From Acidobacteriota bacterium (GTDB lineage Bacteria; Acidobacteriota; Terriglobia; Acidiferrales; UBA7541), in assembly GCA_028876695.1 (NCBI GenBank), contig JAGWRH010000252.1:1-12823 (forward strand): DNA of 12,823 nt. The letters run 5' to 3'. Position numbers and translations under genes: made by a program. Below the pieces are notes generated by a model that had not been told where the DNA came from, ran no database searches, and saw only the letters and a list, made by a program, of their open reading frames with translations. Positions 12,718-12,823 of the stretch are shown in pieces (within the stretch, counting starts at the first letter, position 1; each line of letters opens with the position of its first letter).

Positions 12718-12776
12718 GCGGGCGATGCGCGGCCAAGTTTTTCGCATCAAACTACCCCCGACCGCGCATCGCCCGC
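12718..12776. repeat. 15-bp perfect inverted repeat with a 29-nt centre
   Basis: GCGGGCGATGCGCGG (12718-12732) and CCGCGCATCGCCCGC (12762-12776) are exact reverse complements. A partial third copy, GGGCGATGC, lies at 12699-12707. The centre is T-rich on the plus strand near 12738-12742. The role is unknown and it sits near the window edge. Confidence 0.8.
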
Positions 12777-12823
12777 CATCGCGCTATCCCCATTGGCTTC
12801 GCGACCTCGAACCGGTCTATAAA

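Larger units (their letters stand above)
12231..12823. other. Palindrome-dense intergenic region without a convincing gene
   Basis: No open frame here shows protein-like sequence, a ribosome binding site or a recognisable domain. The stretch instead holds at least four palindromes (12346-12378, 12515-12543, 12571-12590, 12718-12776). It also has a 16-bp direct repeat GCGAAGGATGCGGCAC (12366-12381 and 12632-12647) and a short direct repeat GTTTACGGC (12550-12558 and 12565-12573). Minus-strand frames translate the repeats into Arg/Ser/Ala-rich peptides, the usual look of repeat-derived false ORFs. No tRNA or other structured RNA was recognised. Confidence 0.6.

Noticed and set aside
12421..12750. 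109-codon minus-strand open frame containing SGHDFSCAVNQ
   Set aside because: It translates the ACTAAAGT-type palindrome and neighbouring repeats. Such peptides are a known artefact of repeat DNA; it has no Shine-Dalgarno and no domain.

Overview
The window looks like a chromosomal segment of a GC-rich soil bacterium, most likely an acidobacterium of the Solibacter/Bryobacter type. No rRNA or marker gene is present, so this rests on gene content. The clues are a secreted TPR protein with carboxypeptidase-regulatory-like sandwiches, a TSUP permease paired with a DUF1634 protein, an acidobacterial-style PilZ protein, a Zn-knuckle/HTH hypothetical protein, and dense GC-rich palindromic repeats.

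Layout. Positions 1-1751 (+) hold a compact run of three genes: the 3' end of a LigK/GalC-type 4-carboxy-4-hydroxy-2-oxoadipate aldolase, a SnoaL/NTF2-fold protein and a beta-hydroxyacid-dehydrogenase-like oxidoreductase. They plausibly belong to a protocatechuate/gallate-type aromatic catabolic cluster that continues upstream. Positions 1823-3946 (-) hold a TSUP (TauE/SafE) permease, a DUF1634 membrane protein coupled to it by a 4-nt stop/start overlap, and then a PHP-type CpsB/YwqE-like phosphatase. Positions 4244-6907 (+) encode an 887-residue secreted TPR/beta-sandwich protein. Positions 7068-8009 (-) encode a nucleotide-sugar epimerase, divergent from a secreted DUF3108 protein (8175-9035, +). 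A PilZ protein (9056-9481, -) follows, with a triple inverted-repeat box upstream.

From 9590 to the end the window is repeat-rich and mobile. A gene with a CxxC/HxH plus helix-turn-helix N-terminus (9590-10363, -) has a 3' third made of an in-frame array of GC palindromes (steps of 66 and 30 bp). Upstream of it lie nested palindromes (10452-10548). Next comes a structurally complete IS1595-family element (10575-12222) with 22-bp terminal inverted repeats (20/22 identical) and an 8-bp target duplication CATAGAAG. It carries the transposase, a convergent cargo gene for a two-TM protein with a winged-helix-like tail, and possibly a small antisense ORF. The last 590 bp hold no convincing gene but several palindromes.

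The most novel-looking part is 9590-12823. One repeat architecture (a hairpin whose 3' arm ends in GGGG, followed directly by CCCC) occurs inside the HTH gene, upstream of it, and beyond the IS. The cargo gene of the IS is the other candidate for something undescribed. All functional statements here are inferences from motifs and context; no database search was possible.
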